Source: Castellaniella sp. S9
GTDB taxonomy: Bacteria; Pseudomonadota; Gammaproteobacteria; Burkholderiales; Burkholderiaceae_B
Length of the DNA stretch: 64,000 bases
Direction of reading: 5' to 3'
Assembly: GCF_027257175.1 (NCBI RefSeq)
Contig: NZ_JAPFGD010000006.1
Location: 1-64,000 of the forward strand
Shown: piece by piece, positions 18,128-26,764 of the stretch
How the letters are laid out: each line of letters begins with the position of its first letter
Position numbering within the stretch: position 1 is the first letter of the stretch
Translations under genes and position numbers: made by a program
Notes under the pieces: generated by a model
Database searches by the model: none
The model's input: the letters and a program-made list of their open reading frames with translations, nothing else
What the model was told of the DNA's origin: nothing

Positions 18128-19432
18128 ATGGACTTGAAAATCTTTGACCGGATGGAGTCCGAGGTGAGAGGCTACGTCCGGTCTTTCCCGGTGATTTTCA
18201 GCAAGGCCAGCGGATCGGAGCTGTTTGACGAATCCGGCAGGCGCTATATCGATTTCTTCAGTGGCGCCGGCACGCTCAATTATGGCCACAACAATGCCGT
18301 CCTGAAGGACCGCATGATCGAGTACCTGAATGCCGACGGCGTGGTGCATGGCCTGGACATGGCCACCAGCGCGAAAAAATATTTTCTCCAGACGATCGAG
18401 CGGCTGATCCTCAAGCCGCGGGACCTGCGCTATACGCTGCAGTTCACCGGCCCGACGGGCACCAACGCGGTCGAGGCGGCGCTCAAGCTGGCGCGCCAGG
18501 TCAAGGGCCGGCACAACGTGATTTCGTTCACGCATGGTTTTCACGGCGTGTCCGGCGGCTCGCTGGCGGCGACCGCCAACAGCAAGTTCCGCAAGGCCGC
18601 CGGCATGGCGCTGGGCAATACCAGCTTCATGCCCTTTGACGGCTATTTCGGCCCCGACGTCAATACGATCGTCTACCTCGAGCGCATGCTGTCCGATCCC
18701 AGCAGCGGCCTGGACCTGCCGGCCGCGGTGATCGTCGAGACCGTGCAGGGCGAGGGCGGCGTCAACGTGGCGTCCCAGCGCTGGCTGCGCGAGCTCGAAC
18801 GCCTCTGCCGCCAGCACGACATGCTGTTGATCGTCGACGATATCCAGGTGGGCTGCGGGCGCACCGGCGGCTTCTTCAGCTTCGAGTCGGCGGGCATTTC
18901 GCCCGACATCGTGACCCTGTCCAAATCGCTGTCGGGCTTCGGCCTGCCCATGTCGCTGGTGCTGTTCAAGCCCGAGCTGGATGTCTGGGAGCCCGGGGCG
19001 CACAGCGGCACCTTCCGCGGCAACAACCTGGCCTTCGTGACAGCGGCCCAGGCCCTCGAGACCTACTGGAGCGACGATGCTTTCCAGCAAGGCGTCCATG
19101 CCAAGGAGGCGATCGTGCGCGATTGGCTCGAGAACCTCGCCCACAGCTACCGCGATGCGGGCCTGAGCGTGCGCGGCCGCGGCTTGATCCAGGGGCTGGT
19201 GACCCCGCCGGGCGAGGGCCTGGCGAATCGCATCGCCCACCGGGCCTTCGAGCTGGGCGTGGTGATCGAAACCTCGGGCGCCCACGATGAGGTCCTCAAG
19301 GTGCTGCCGGCGCTGACCATCCCCGGCGAGCAGCTCGAACACGGGCTGGAGATCATCGAGCGCGCCACGACGGAGGTCCTGGCTGGGGCGGGGCGTCGGC
19401 CCCGCACGCTGAAAGTGGCGGGAGGCGTGTAA
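18128..19432 (+). CDS. ectB: L-2,4-diaminobutyrate transaminase
   Basis: PLP-dependent class III aminotransferase (434 aa) that transfers an amino group from glutamate to aspartate semialdehyde, the first step of ectoine synthesis. Motifs are SGAGTLNYGHNN, the FTGPTGTNAVEAALKLAR segment, LLIVDDIQVGCGRTG with the cofactor-binding Asp, and TLSKSLSG, where Lys266 should form the Schiff base. An AAAGGAGG site lies 5-6 nt before the ATG. It overlaps ectC by 1 nt (TAATG). Confidence 0.97.
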   Translation: MDLKIFDRMESEVRGYVRSFPVIFSKASGSELFDESGRRYIDFFSGAGTLNYGHNNAVLKDRMIEYLNADGVVHGLDMATSAKKYFLQTIERLILKPRDLRYTLQFTGPTGTNAVEAALKLARQVKGRHNVISFTHGFHGVSGGSLAATANSKFRKAAGMALGNTSFMPFDGYFGPDVNTIVYLERMLSDPSSGLDLPAAVIVETVQGEGGVNVASQRWLRELERLCRQHDMLLIVDDIQVGCGRTGGFFSFESAGISPDIVTLSKSLSGFGLPMSLVLFKPELDVWEPGAHSGTFRGNNLAFVTAAQALETYWSDDAFQQGVHAKEAIVRDWLENLAHSYRDAGLSVRGRGLIQGLVTPPGEGLANRIAHRAFELGVVIETSGAHDEVLKVLPALTIPGEQLEHGLEIIERATTEVLAGAGRRPRTLKVAGGV

Positions 19433-19836
19433 TGATCGTCAGAAACGTCAACGAGGTGGTGGGTACGGAAAACGAGATCATCACCGACAACTGGACCAGC
19501 CGCCGCGTGCTGCTCGCACGTGACGGCATGGGATTCTCGTTCCACGAGACGGTGATTTTCCCGGGGACCGAAACCCATATTCATTATTGCAATCACCTGG
19601 AGGCGGTCTGGTGCGTCGAGGGCGACGGCGAGGTCGAGACCGTCGCCGACGGCCGCAAATACGCCCTGGGCCCCGGCGTGGTCTATGCGCTGGACCAGAA
19701 TGACGAGCATTGGCTCAGAGGGGGGCGCGAGCCCCTGCGGGTGATTTGCGTCTTCAATCCTCCGCTGACCGGCCGCGAGGTCCATGACGCGCAAGGCGTC
19801 TATCCCCTGCCGGCCGCGACGGAGCAAGAAGCATGA
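19432..19836 (+). CDS. ectC: Ectoine synthase
   Basis: Small cupin enzyme (134 aa) that cyclises N-gamma-acetyl-diaminobutyrate to ectoine by loss of water. The N terminus MIVRNVNEVVGTE and the cupin signature GTETHIHYCNHLEAVWCVEGDGE are diagnostic, as is the C-terminal RVICVFNPPLTGREVHD. It is coupled to ectB through TAATG. Confidence 0.97.
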   Translation: MIVRNVNEVVGTENEIITDNWTSRRVLLARDGMGFSFHETVIFPGTETHIHYCNHLEAVWCVEGDGEVETVADGRKYALGPGVVYALDQNDEHWLRGGREPLRVICVFNPPLTGREVHDAQGVYPLPAATEQEA

Positions 19837-19846
19837 GGAGTCGAAC

Positions 19847-20776
19847 ATGAAGGATTTCTACGAATCCCGCCGCGGGCGCAGCGCCGGCCTGCTGGCGCGG
19901 CGCGAGCCCGTGGTGTATGAAGGCGGGACCTACGTCCAGGCGCTGGACCCCGCCCAGCTGCAGGCCTACGAGCGCGATGGTTTCATCGTGTTGCCCGAGG
20001 TGTTCGGGACCGACGAAGTCCAGGCCTTGCGCGACGAGGTCGATGCGCTTTGCCGGGATCCGTCGGTCCAGGCCAGCGAGGAGGTCATCCGCGAGCCGGG
20101 CGGCGACGCCTTGCGCTCGATCTTCAGGATCCACGAGATCGGCCGCCTGCTGGCCGACTTGCCGCGCGATCCGCGCCTGCTGGACGTGGCGCGCCAGATC
20201 CTGGGTTCCGAGGTCTATATCCACCAGTCGCGCGCCAACATGAAACCGGGTTTCGAGGGTCGGGAGTTCTATTGGCACTCGGACTTCGAAACCTGGCACG
20301 TGGAGGACGGCATGCCGTCGATGCGCGCGCTCAGCTGCTCGGTCCTGCTGACCGACAACGAGGCCAGCAACGGACCCCTGATGCTGATCCCGGGATCGCA
20401 CCGGCAGTTCGTGTCCTGCGTGGGCGAGACGCCCGAGGACAACTATCGCAGTTCACTGCGCCGCCAGGACATCGGCGTTCCCGATCCGGTCAGCCTGCGC
20501 CTGCTGGCCGACGGCGGCGGTATCCACGCGGTGGTGGCGCCGGCGGGTTCCGTGGTGTTCTTCGACTGCAACGTCTTGCACGGATCCGTGGGGAATCTTT
20601 CGCCGTGGCCGCGCAACAATGCGTTCATGGTCTACAACAGCGTGCACAACACCCTGGTCGATCCGTTTCACGGGATGAAGCCCCGTCCGTCGCACATCGC
20701 CGCGCGGGGCGAGCCCGAGGTGCTGACCCCCGCGCCGCTGAAGGTCGGAGAAAGCCGCGCTACGGCCGCGGCTTGA
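19847..20776 (+). CDS. ectD: Ectoine 5-hydroxylase
   Basis: Fe(II)/2-oxoglutarate dioxygenase that converts ectoine to 5-hydroxyectoine (309 aa). The EctD signature FYWHSDFETWH plus EDGMPSMR is intact. The iron ligands can be placed at His144, Asp146 and His245 (NVLHGSVGN). The ATG at 19847 has a GAGGAG site about 6 nt upstream; a longer in-frame reading into ectC lacks similarity to the family. Its presence means the strain should make both ectoine and hydroxyectoine. It is convergent with ehuA. Confidence 0.97.
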   Translation: MKDFYESRRGRSAGLLARREPVVYEGGTYVQALDPAQLQAYERDGFIVLPEVFGTDEVQALRDEVDALCRDPSVQASEEVIREPGGDALRSIFRIHEIGRLLADLPRDPRLLDVARQILGSEVYIHQSRANMKPGFEGREFYWHSDFETWHVEDGMPSMRALSCSVLLTDNEASNGPLMLIPGSHRQFVSCVGETPEDNYRSSLRRQDIGVPDPVSLRLLADGGGIHAVVAPAGSVVFFDCNVLHGSVGNLSPWPRNNAFMVYNSVHNTLVDPFHGMKPRPSHIAARGEPEVLTPAPLKVGESRATAAA

Positions 20777-20821
20777 GGTAAGCGCAGGGCGCCTTTCGGG
20801 GCGTCCGTCCGCCTGTTCGCC

Positions 20822-21610
20822 TCAGCCGGCGGGCTGGCGCTCTTCCATGAAGCCCTTGAGGAACTCGCGCGTGCGCGCTTCGCGCGGCGCGGTGAAGATC
20901 TCCTCGGGCGGTGCTTGTTCGACGATCGTGCCCTTGTCGAAAAAACAGACCCGATCCGAGATCTGGCGCGCGAAACCCATTTCATGGGTGACCAGCAGCA
21001 TGGTCAGGTCGTGCTCCTCGGACAGGCGCTGGATGACCGTCAGCACTTCCCCCACCAGTTCGGGATCCAGGGCCGAGGTCGGTTCGTCGAACAGCATGAT
21101 GTTGGGTCGCATGGCCAGCGCGCGGGCGATCGCCACGCGTTGCTGCTGTCCGCCCGAGAGCTGGCTGGGGAATTTTTCCGCATGCTCCGACAGGCCCACC
21201 AGTTCGAGGTACTCCTCGGCGCGCGCGCGGGCCTCGGCCTTGTCCAGGCCCAGGACGTGGATGGGGGACTCGGTGATGTTGCGCAGCACCGTCATATGGG
21301 GGAACAGATTGAACTGCTGGAAGACCATGCCCATTTCCTTGCGCATGGCGCGCAGGTGGGCTTCGCCGGCGGGCACCAGCCGATCGCCTTGGTATTCATG
21401 CCACAGCGGCTTGCCGGCGACGTGGATCATGCCCTCGTCGATGGTCTCGAGCGTCATCAGGATGCGCAGCACGGTGGATTTGCCCGACCCGGAGGGGCCG
21501 ATGATGGTGACTTTCTCGCCCTTGCGGACCTCGAAATCCAGATGGTCCAGCACGACGGCCTCGCCGAAGCGCTTGACGACTTGTTCCATGGTGATGATGG
21601 CTTCGTTCAT
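20822..21610 (-). CDS. ehuA: Ectoine/hydroxyectoine ABC transporter ATPase EhuA
   Basis: Cytoplasmic ATPase (262 aa) of a polar-amino-acid-type ABC importer. It has Walker [10 protein letters not shown], the Q-loop [13 protein letters not shown], the LSGGQQQR signature, Walker [15 protein letters not shown] and the switch histidine in [11 protein letters not shown]. The assignment to EhuA rests on context: it completes an ehuBCDA set facing the ect operon. Its start overlaps the ehuD stop by 4 nt. Confidence 0.93.
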   Translation of the reverse strand: MNEAIITMEQVVKRFGEAVVLDHLDFEVRKGEKVTIIGPSGSGKSTVLRILMTLETIDEGMIHVAGKPLWHEYQGDRLVPAGEAHLRAMRKEMGMVFQQFNLFPHMTVLRNITESPIHVLGLDKAEARARAEEYLELVGLSEHAEKFPSQLSGGQQQRVAIARALAMRPNIMLFDEPTSALDPELVGEVLTVIQRLSEEHDLTMLLVTHEMGFARQISDRVCFFDKGTIVEQAPPEEIFTAPREARTREFLKGFMEERQPAG

Positions 21611-22299
21611 CGCAGGGGGATTCCTTGTTTGGGCAGGCGTTCGTCGAGGATGCGCACGCCGGCCGAGGCGACCAGCGTCAGGATCAGGTAGAGCCCGCCG
21701 ACCATGGTCAGCGGCACCATGTAGTTGAAGCTGCGATCCCCGATGATGCGGGCGACGTTGAGCATTTCCAGGATGGACACCACCGACAGCACCGGCACGT
21801 CCTTCATGATCGACACCAGGTAGTTGCCCAGCGCCGGGATGATGCGCGGCACGGCCTGGGGCAGGATGATGACGCCGAAGGTGCGCATCGGCGAGATGTC
21901 CAGGGCCCGGGCGGCCTCGGTCTGCCCATGGGTGATGGACTCCAGGCCGGCCCGGTAGACCTCGGAGGTGTATGCGCTGTATTGCATGCCGAGGGCCAGG
22001 GCGCCCGTCATGAAGGCGGGCAGCACCAGGCCGTATTCCGGCAGCACGTAATAGAGGAAGAAAAGCTGCACCAGCAGCGGCGTGTCGCGCAAGAATTCGG
22101 TGAACACCCGCGCCGGCCAGGAAATCCAGCGCGCGCGGGCGCTCTTCAGGCCCGCCAGGATCAGCCCCAGGATGGCCGCCACGACAAAGCCGAGCAGCGT
22201 CGCCTGGATGGTCACCACCATTCCGCGCAGCAGGATCGGCAGGATGGACCAGGCAAAGGTCCAGTTGTCGGCGGTATTCCATTCGATTCCGAACAGCAT
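21607..22299 (-). CDS. ehuD: Ectoine/hydroxyectoine ABC transporter permease EhuD
   Basis: Inner-membrane permease (230 aa) with about five helices. It contains the EAA-type coupling loop [24 protein letters not shown] and matches the HisMQ-like permease family. It forms a heterodimer with EhuC and contacts EhuA. The N terminus [20 protein letters not shown] resembles known EhuD proteins. Confidence 0.93.
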   Translation of the reverse strand: MLFGIEWNTADNWTFAWSILPILLRGMVVTIQATLLGFVVAAILGLILAGLKSARARWISWPARVFTEFLRDTPLLVQLFFLYYVLPEYGLVLPAFMTGALALGMQYSAYTSEVYRAGLESITHGQTEAARALDISPMRTFGVIILPQAVPRIIPALGNYLVSIMKDVPVLSVVSILEMLNVARIIGDRSFNYMVPLTMVGGLYLILTLVASAGVRILDERLPKQGIPLR

Positions 22300-22302
22300 G
22301 GC

Positions 22303-22974
22303 TCAGGTCCCCTTGGCGCGCCAGCGCCCGGCGCGGCGCTCGAGCATGCGCATGATGGCGGCCAGGACCAGTGCCATGCCGAAATACATCAGCAGCAGCA
22401 CGGTGTAGACCGAGACGCTGTCCTGGGTGAAATTGCGGATGCGCTCCGCCTGGAATGCCAGGTCGCCCAGCCCGATCAGCGAGACCAGCGCCGTGTCCTT
22501 CAGGTTCTGGATCGCGAGATTGCCGAAGCTCGGCATCATTTCCGGCACCGCCTGCGGCACGGCGATGCGCCAGAGGATCTGGCGCGGGGTGAAGTCCAGG
22601 GCCTTGGCGGCCTCGTACTGCGTGACCGGCACGGCCTGGATGGCGCCGCGCACCACCTCGGCCCCGTAGGCGCCGATGTTCAGCGACAGCGCCAGGGTGC
22701 CGGCGACGACCGGGGACAGGCGCAGGTCCACCCCCAGCAGTTCGCCGGCCACCGGCAACGCAAAGAACAGCCAGAACAGCTGCACCAGCAGGGACGTGCC
22801 GCGGAAGACCTCGATCAGCGCGATCGAGAACCAGCGCAGCAGGCGATTCCCTGACAGCCGCCCGATGCCGAAGGCAAAGGAGAACACCCCGCCCAGCACG
22901 GTGGAATACAGCGTCAGTTCGATCGTGACCCGTGCGCCCAGCAGCAGCGGGCGGGCGTAATCCAGCCAGTCCAT
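22303..22974 (-). CDS. ehuC: Ectoine/hydroxyectoine ABC transporter permease EhuC
   Basis: Second permease subunit, 223 aa, with the EAA loop [24 protein letters not shown] and about five hydrophobic helices. It lies between ehuB and ehuD with short gaps of 13 nt and 3 nt, consistent with a single leftward operon. Confidence 0.93.
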   Translation of the reverse strand: MDWLDYARPLLLGARVTIELTLYSTVLGGVFSFAFGIGRLSGNRLLRWFSIALIEVFRGTSLLVQLFWLFFALPVAGELLGVDLRLSPVVAGTLALSLNIGAYGAEVVRGAIQAVPVTQYEAAKALDFTPRQILWRIAVPQAVPEMMPSFGNLAIQNLKDTALVSLIGLGDLAFQAERIRNFTQDSVSVYTVLLLMYFGMALVLAAIMRMLERRAGRWRAKGT

Positions 22975-22987
22975 GCGGTTGGGCCGC

Positions 22988-23848
22988 TTACTTGGCGCAG
23001 AGCTCGGCGGTGGTCTTGGTGAAGGAGCCCTTGGCGTCCTCGGCCGAGAAGCCGTAGCCGGTCAGGATTTTTTCCCAAGCCGGGGTCTTCTTGAATTTCG
23101 CCAGCTCGGTGTTCACCGCGTCGCGCAGCGCCGTCGAATCCTTGTCGAACGTAAAGCCGCCCCAGCTGCGCACGGGCGTGCCGTTGACCACGGGATCCTT
23201 GAAGTTCTGGGCCGCCTCGACCTTGTCGCTCTTGGAGGCCAGCTCGCCCACGGTCAGGCTGGTGGCGGCATAGCCGTCGGCCCGTCCGGTGGACACCGTG
23301 GAGATGGCGTCGGCGTTGTTGGATATCGTGACGATCCGGGATTCGGGCACCTTCAGCGCCTGCAGCATTTCGAGCTGGTCGGCGCCGGCCATGATGGCGA
23401 TCTTGTGGTCCGACTGGGCGAAGCTTTCATAGTCGTGGATATCCTTGGGATTGCCCTTGGCGACCAGCAGGCCCTCGCCGTACGAGCTATTGGGCTCCGA
23501 GAACAGCACTTGTTCGCAGCGCTGCGGCAGGATGGCCATCTCGGCGGCCACCATGTCGTAGCGGTTGGCCTTCAGCCCGGGGATCAGCGAGCCGAAATTG
23601 GTGGTCGTCCATTCGATCTTCTTGATGCCCAGGGCCTCGGCGATGTGCTTGGCGACATCCGGGCCGACGCCTTTGGCCTCGCCGTTCACGTCCATGTATC
23701 CGTAGGGAATTTCATTGGCGACCGCGACGCGCAGCACGCCGTTTTTCTGGATCTCCGCCAGGTCGGCCGAGACGGCCGGCGCGCCGGCCAGGCCCATGAC
23801 GCAGGCCCCGGCCAGGCCCAGGACGAATTGTTTGCGTTTATTGATCAT
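22988..23848 (-). CDS. ehuB: Ectoine/hydroxyectoine-binding protein EhuB
   Basis: Periplasmic solute-binding protein (286 aa) of the polar amino-acid family, first gene of the ehuBCDA operon. A signal peptide is visible (KRKQFVLGLAGACVMGLAG then an Ala-rich cleavage region near residue 28). The mature part reads IPYGYMDVNGEAKGVGPDVAKHIAEALG, the ligand-binding fold of family 3. In characterised EhuB proteins aromatic residues bind the ectoine ring; I did not map them. The promoter must lie in 23849-24030, divergent from the aroG leader. Confidence 0.93.
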   Translation of the reverse strand: MINKRKQFVLGLAGACVMGLAGAPAVSADLAEIQKNGVLRVAVANEIPYGYMDVNGEAKGVGPDVAKHIAEALGIKKIEWTTTNFGSLIPGLKANRYDMVAAEMAILPQRCEQVLFSEPNSSYGEGLLVAKGNPKDIHDYESFAQSDHKIAIMAGADQLEMLQALKVPESRIVTISNNADAISTVSTGRADGYAATSLTVGELASKSDKVEAAQNFKDPVVNGTPVRSWGGFTFDKDSTALRDAVNTELAKFKKTPAWEKILTGYGFSAEDAKGSFTKTTAELCAK

Positions 23849-23994
23849 GCGGGTCTCCTGTATTCACGTCAAATGATGTACTGTCGAATGATCAATTATA
23901 GAATGGTTTCGATACGAATCAATTTTGGTGGAATCATTTGCTTGGGAATGATGACGGACGCCTTTATCGGAGGCGCCGCCGCCCGATTTACCGT
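23849..23994. other. Divergent control region ehuB / aroG
   Basis: About 150 nt without a gene between ehuB and the aroG leader promoter. It is noticeably AT-rich (for example TGATCAATTATAGAATGG near 23890), unlike the flanking genes, and should hold the ehuB promoter. I cannot place a convincing -35/-10 pair for ehuB. Confidence 0.5.
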
Positions 23995-24023
23995 TTGGCA
24001 TTCGAGGCCGGATATGCTAGGAT
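23995..24023 (+). promoter_or_regulatory. Candidate promoter of the aroG leader
   Basis: TTGGCA (23995-24000) and TAGGAT (24018-24023) are separated by exactly 17 bp, a good sigma-70 arrangement. It predicts transcription starting around 24030, at or next to the ATG of the leader peptide, which would make that message leaderless. An overlapping alternative -10, TATGCT at 24013-24018, has no good -35. Confidence 0.5.
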
Positions 24024-24030
24024 TTCGCCC

Positions 24031-24114
24031 ATGTACGCCGCCCCCTATTTTTTTTATTTTTTTACGTTTCCAACGCCGCTGGTGGAGGAAGGGGATCGCT
24101 GTACAAAAAAGTAG
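24031..24114 (+). CDS. Phe/Tyr-rich leader peptide of aroG (attenuator)
   Basis: A 27-codon reading frame that begins at ATG 24031 and ends with TAG at 24112. The first half encodes M-Y-A-A-P-Y-F-F-Y-F-F-T-F: three Tyr and five Phe codons within thirteen. Such runs are the hallmark of leader peptides that sense charged tRNA, as in pheA leaders. It stands 16 nt before a strong terminator and is followed by DAHP synthase, the first enzyme of aromatic amino-acid synthesis. AGGA at 24019-24022 could serve as a ribosome site if transcription starts further upstream. The gene is too short for routine annotation. Confidence 0.8.
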   Translation: MYAAPYFFYFFTFPTPLVEEGDRCTKK

Positions 24115-24130
24115 TCGAACAAAATTCCCG

Positions 24131-24165
24131 AAAAAGCCGCCGGCGCAGCCAGGCGGCTTTTTTTT
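24131..24165 (+). terminator. Attenuator terminator before aroG
   Basis: AAAAAGCCGCC (24131-24141) pairs with GGCGGCTTTTT (24152-24162) across a 10-nt loop and ends in eight Ts (24158-24165). It lies between the leader peptide and the aroG start, where it must be bypassed for expression. GCCGCTGG at 24075-24082, inside the leader peptide, can pair with CCAGGCGGC at 24149-24157 with one bulged base. That would destroy the terminator and is a candidate antiterminator. Confidence 0.85.
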
Positions 24166-24205
24166 GTCGCCGCCCCCGGAACCCGGCATCCGATGGAGCC
24201 TGACC

Positions 24206-25297
24206 GTGTCACACAATACCGATGATTTACGTATCCGCGAGATCAAAGAGCTCGCCCCTCCCGCCCACATCATGCGTGAATTTCCCTGCACGCCGGCCGT
24301 CTCCAAGGGCGTCTACGAGGCGCGCCGGGCCGTGCACGAGATCCTGCAGGGCAGGGGCGACCGGCTGGTGGTGGTGATCGGGCCGTGTTCCATCCACAAC
24401 ACCGCCGGCGCGCTGGAATATGCGCGCCGCCTGGCCGAGCAGCGCGAGCGCTTCAAGGGCGAGCTGGAAATCATCATGCGCGTCTATTTCGAGAAGCCGC
24501 GCACTACCGTAGGATGGAAGGGGCTGATCAACGATCCGGGCCTGGACGGCAGCTTCAACATCAACCAGGGCTTGCGCACGGCGCGCGAGCTGCTGCTCGA
24601 CATCAACAGCCTGGGCCTGCCGGCCGGCAGCGAATTCCTGGACATGATCACGCCCCAGTACATCGCGGACCTCGTGTCCTGGGGGGCGATCGGCGCGCGC
24701 ACGACCGAGAGCCAGGTCCACCGCGAACTCGCCTCGGGCCTGTCCTGCCCGGTGGGTTTCAAGAACGGCACGGACGGCAATACCCGCATCGCCCTGGATG
24801 CCATCAAAGCGGCCTCGCAGCCGCACTACTTCCTGTCGGTGACCAAGGGCGGGCATTCCGCCATCGTATCCACCGTCGGCAATGAGGACTGCCACGTGAT
24901 CCTGCGCGGCGGCAAGAACCCCAACTACGATGCGCAAAGCGTCGAGGCGGCCGCGCAGGCCATGGAGAAGGCGGGCATACGGCCGCGCCTGATGATCGAC
25001 GCGAGCCACGCCAACAGCAACAAGGATTACTCGCGCCAGCCGCAGGTGATCGATGACATCGCCCGCCAGGTCGAGGCGGGCGACACGCGGATCTTCGGCG
25101 TCATGGTCGAGAGCCACCTGGTCGCCGGCCGGCAGGACCTGGTGCCCGGCCGGCCGCTGGTCTACGGGCAGAGCATCACCGACGGCTGCATCGACTGGGA
25201 CACCTCGGTGACCGTGCTCGAGCGGCTGGCCGCCGCGGTGGTGGGCCGCCGCGCCGCCGCCGGGACCGCCGCCGCGACGGTGGGCGACGCCGCCTGA
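24206..25297 (+). CDS. aroG: 3-deoxy-7-phosphoheptulonate synthase (DAHP synthase)
   Basis: Type I DAHP synthase (363 aa) condensing erythrose 4-phosphate with phosphoenolpyruvate, the entry step of the shikimate pathway. Motifs are LVVVIGPCSIHN, the YFEKPRTTVGWKGLINDP substrate site, GARTTESQVHRELASGLSCPVGFKNGTDG, and the DASHANSNKDY metal region. The start is GTG at 24206, with GGAG 7 nt upstream; the frame is open far upstream, but that region is antisense to ehuB. Expression is probably controlled by the Phe/Tyr attenuator just before it. Which amino acid inhibits the enzyme allosterically cannot be read from sequence by eye. Confidence 0.96.
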   Translation: MSHNTDDLRIREIKELAPPAHIMREFPCTPAVSKGVYEARRAVHEILQGRGDRLVVVIGPCSIHNTAGALEYARRLAEQRERFKGELEIIMRVYFEKPRTTVGWKGLINDPGLDGSFNINQGLRTARELLLDINSLGLPAGSEFLDMITPQYIADLVSWGAIGARTTESQVHRELASGLSCPVGFKNGTDGNTRIALDAIKAASQPHYFLSVTKGGHSAIVSTVGNEDCHVILRGGKNPNYDAQSVEAAAQAMEKAGIRPRLMIDASHANSNKDYSRQPQVIDDIARQVEAGDTRIFGVMVESHLVAGRQDLVPGRPLVYGQSITDGCIDWDTSVTVLERLAAAVVGRRAAAGTAAATVGDAA

Positions 25298-25335
25298 ACT
25301 TCCGATACCCGGGCCCCGGCCCTTAGGACATGCAC

Positions 25336-26754
25336 ATGGATACTCCGACCTTCGTACAACGGCCCCGGCCCCTGCCGGACGGGTTCCTGGCGGCCCTGCA
25401 AGCGCAGTTCGGCGAGCGCTGTTCGCTGGCGCAGTCGGTGCGCGAGCATCACGGACGCGACGAGTCGCCGTATCCGCCGATGCCGCCCGAGGCGGTGGTG
25501 TTCGCCCGGACGATCGAGGACGTGGCCTGGGTGGCCCGGTATTGCCATGACCATCGCGTGCCCCTGATCCCCTATGGCGCCGGCTCCTCGCTCGAGGGGC
25601 ATCTGTTGGCGGTGCAGGGTGGCATCAGCCTCGACCTGTCCGGCATGGACCAGATACTCGACGTTCATGCCGAGGATTTCACGGCGACGGTCCAGGCGGG
25701 GGTCACCCGCAAGCAGCTCAACGAGGCCTTGCGCGACACCGGCCTGTTTTTTCCGATCGATCCGGGGGCGGATGCGAGCCTGGGCGGCATGTCGGCCACG
25801 CGGGCGTCCGGTACCAATGCGGTGCGCTACGGCACCATGCGCGAGAACGTCATGTCGCTGAAGGTGGTGACGGCCGACGGCCGGATCATCGAGACCGCGA
25901 ACCGGGCGCGAAAGTCCTCCGCGGGCTACGATCTGACGCGCCTCTTCGTCGGCAGCGAGGGGACGCTGGGCATCATCGTCGAGGTCACGGTGCGCCTGTA
26001 CCCCCAGCCCGAGGCGGTCTCGGCGGCGATCTGCAACTTTCCCGACCTGGACTCGGCGGTGCGCAGCGTCATCGAGGTGATCCAGCTCGGTGTGCCGGTG
26101 GCGCGCGTCGAGTTCATGGACGCGGCGGCCGTGCGCGCGACCAATCAATACAGCCACCTGAGCCTGCGCGAGACGCCGCTGCTGCTGTTCGAATTCCACG
26201 GCAGCCCCGCCTCGGTGCGCGAGCAGGCGACCCTGGTGCAGGAGGTCACGCACGGCAATGGCGGCATGGACTTCGAATGGGCCGAGCAGCCCGAGGACCG
26301 CAATCGCCTGTGGACCGCCCGCCATAACGCCTATTTCGCCGGCCTGCAGCTGCGTCCCGGCTGCCGCGCCAGCACCACCGACGTCTGCGTGCCGATTTCG
26401 CGCCTGGCCGAATGTGTCGGCCAGACGGCCGCCGAACTGGATCAGGCGAGTTTTCCCTATACAATCGTGGGACACGTCGGGGACGGGAATTTTCACGTCC
26501 TGATGCTTCTGGACCCGGACAGTCCGGCCGAATGGGCGGAATCCGAGGCACTGAACCACCGGCTCGTCGAGTGCGCCATCGCCATGCAGGGAACCTGCAC
26601 GGGCGAGCATGGCGTGGGCCTGCACAAGCAGGCGTTCATGCGCACCGAGCACGGCCAGGATGCATTGGATGTCATGGCGGCCCTCAAGGCCGCCCTCGAC
26701 CCGCACGACATTCTCAATCCGGGGAAGGTGTTGCCGCGGCCGCCGGCCCCATGA
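25336..26754 (+). CDS. FAD-linked oxidase, D-lactate/glycolate dehydrogenase type
   Basis: A 472 aa flavoprotein of the FAD-PCMH/vanillyl-alcohol-oxidase family, nearest to D-lactate dehydrogenase (cytochrome, Dld-like). The FAD-binding half shows VPLIPYGAGSSLEGHLL, DPGADASLGGMSATRASGTNAVRYGTMR and LFVGSEGTLGII. The C-terminal half has HVGDGNFHVLML and the terminal GTCTGEHGVGLHKQ with DPHDILNPGK. ATG at 25336 is preferred over ATG at 25330 because AGGA at 25325-25328 is 7 nt before it. It precedes glcD by 10 nt, so it probably shares the operon. Confidence 0.88.
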   Translation: MDTPTFVQRPRPLPDGFLAALQAQFGERCSLAQSVREHHGRDESPYPPMPPEAVVFARTIEDVAWVARYCHDHRVPLIPYGAGSSLEGHLLAVQGGISLDLSGMDQILDVHAEDFTATVQAGVTRKQLNEALRDTGLFFPIDPGADASLGGMSATRASGTNAVRYGTMRENVMSLKVVTADGRIIETANRARKSSAGYDLTRLFVGSEGTLGIIVEVTVRLYPQPEAVSAAICNFPDLDSAVRSVIEVIQLGVPVARVEFMDAAAVRATNQYSHLSLRETPLLLFEFHGSPASVREQATLVQEVTHGNGGMDFEWAEQPEDRNRLWTARHNAYFAGLQLRPGCRASTTDVCVPISRLAECVGQTAAELDQASFPYTIVGHVGDGNFHVLMLLDPDSPAEWAESEALNHRLVECAIAMQGTCTGEHGVGLHKQAFMRTEHGQDALDVMAALKAALDPHDILNPGKVLPRPPAP

Positions 26755-26764
26755 ATGGGTAACG

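Noticed and set aside
20777-20821. GC-rich partial inverted repeat between ectD and ehuA as a bidirectional terminator
   Set aside because: Stem is weak and there is no T-run on either side.
22973-24205. In-frame upstream extension of aroG by more than 400 codons
   Set aside because: This part is antisense to ehuB and crosses the terminator; the family N terminus begins at the GTG at 24206.
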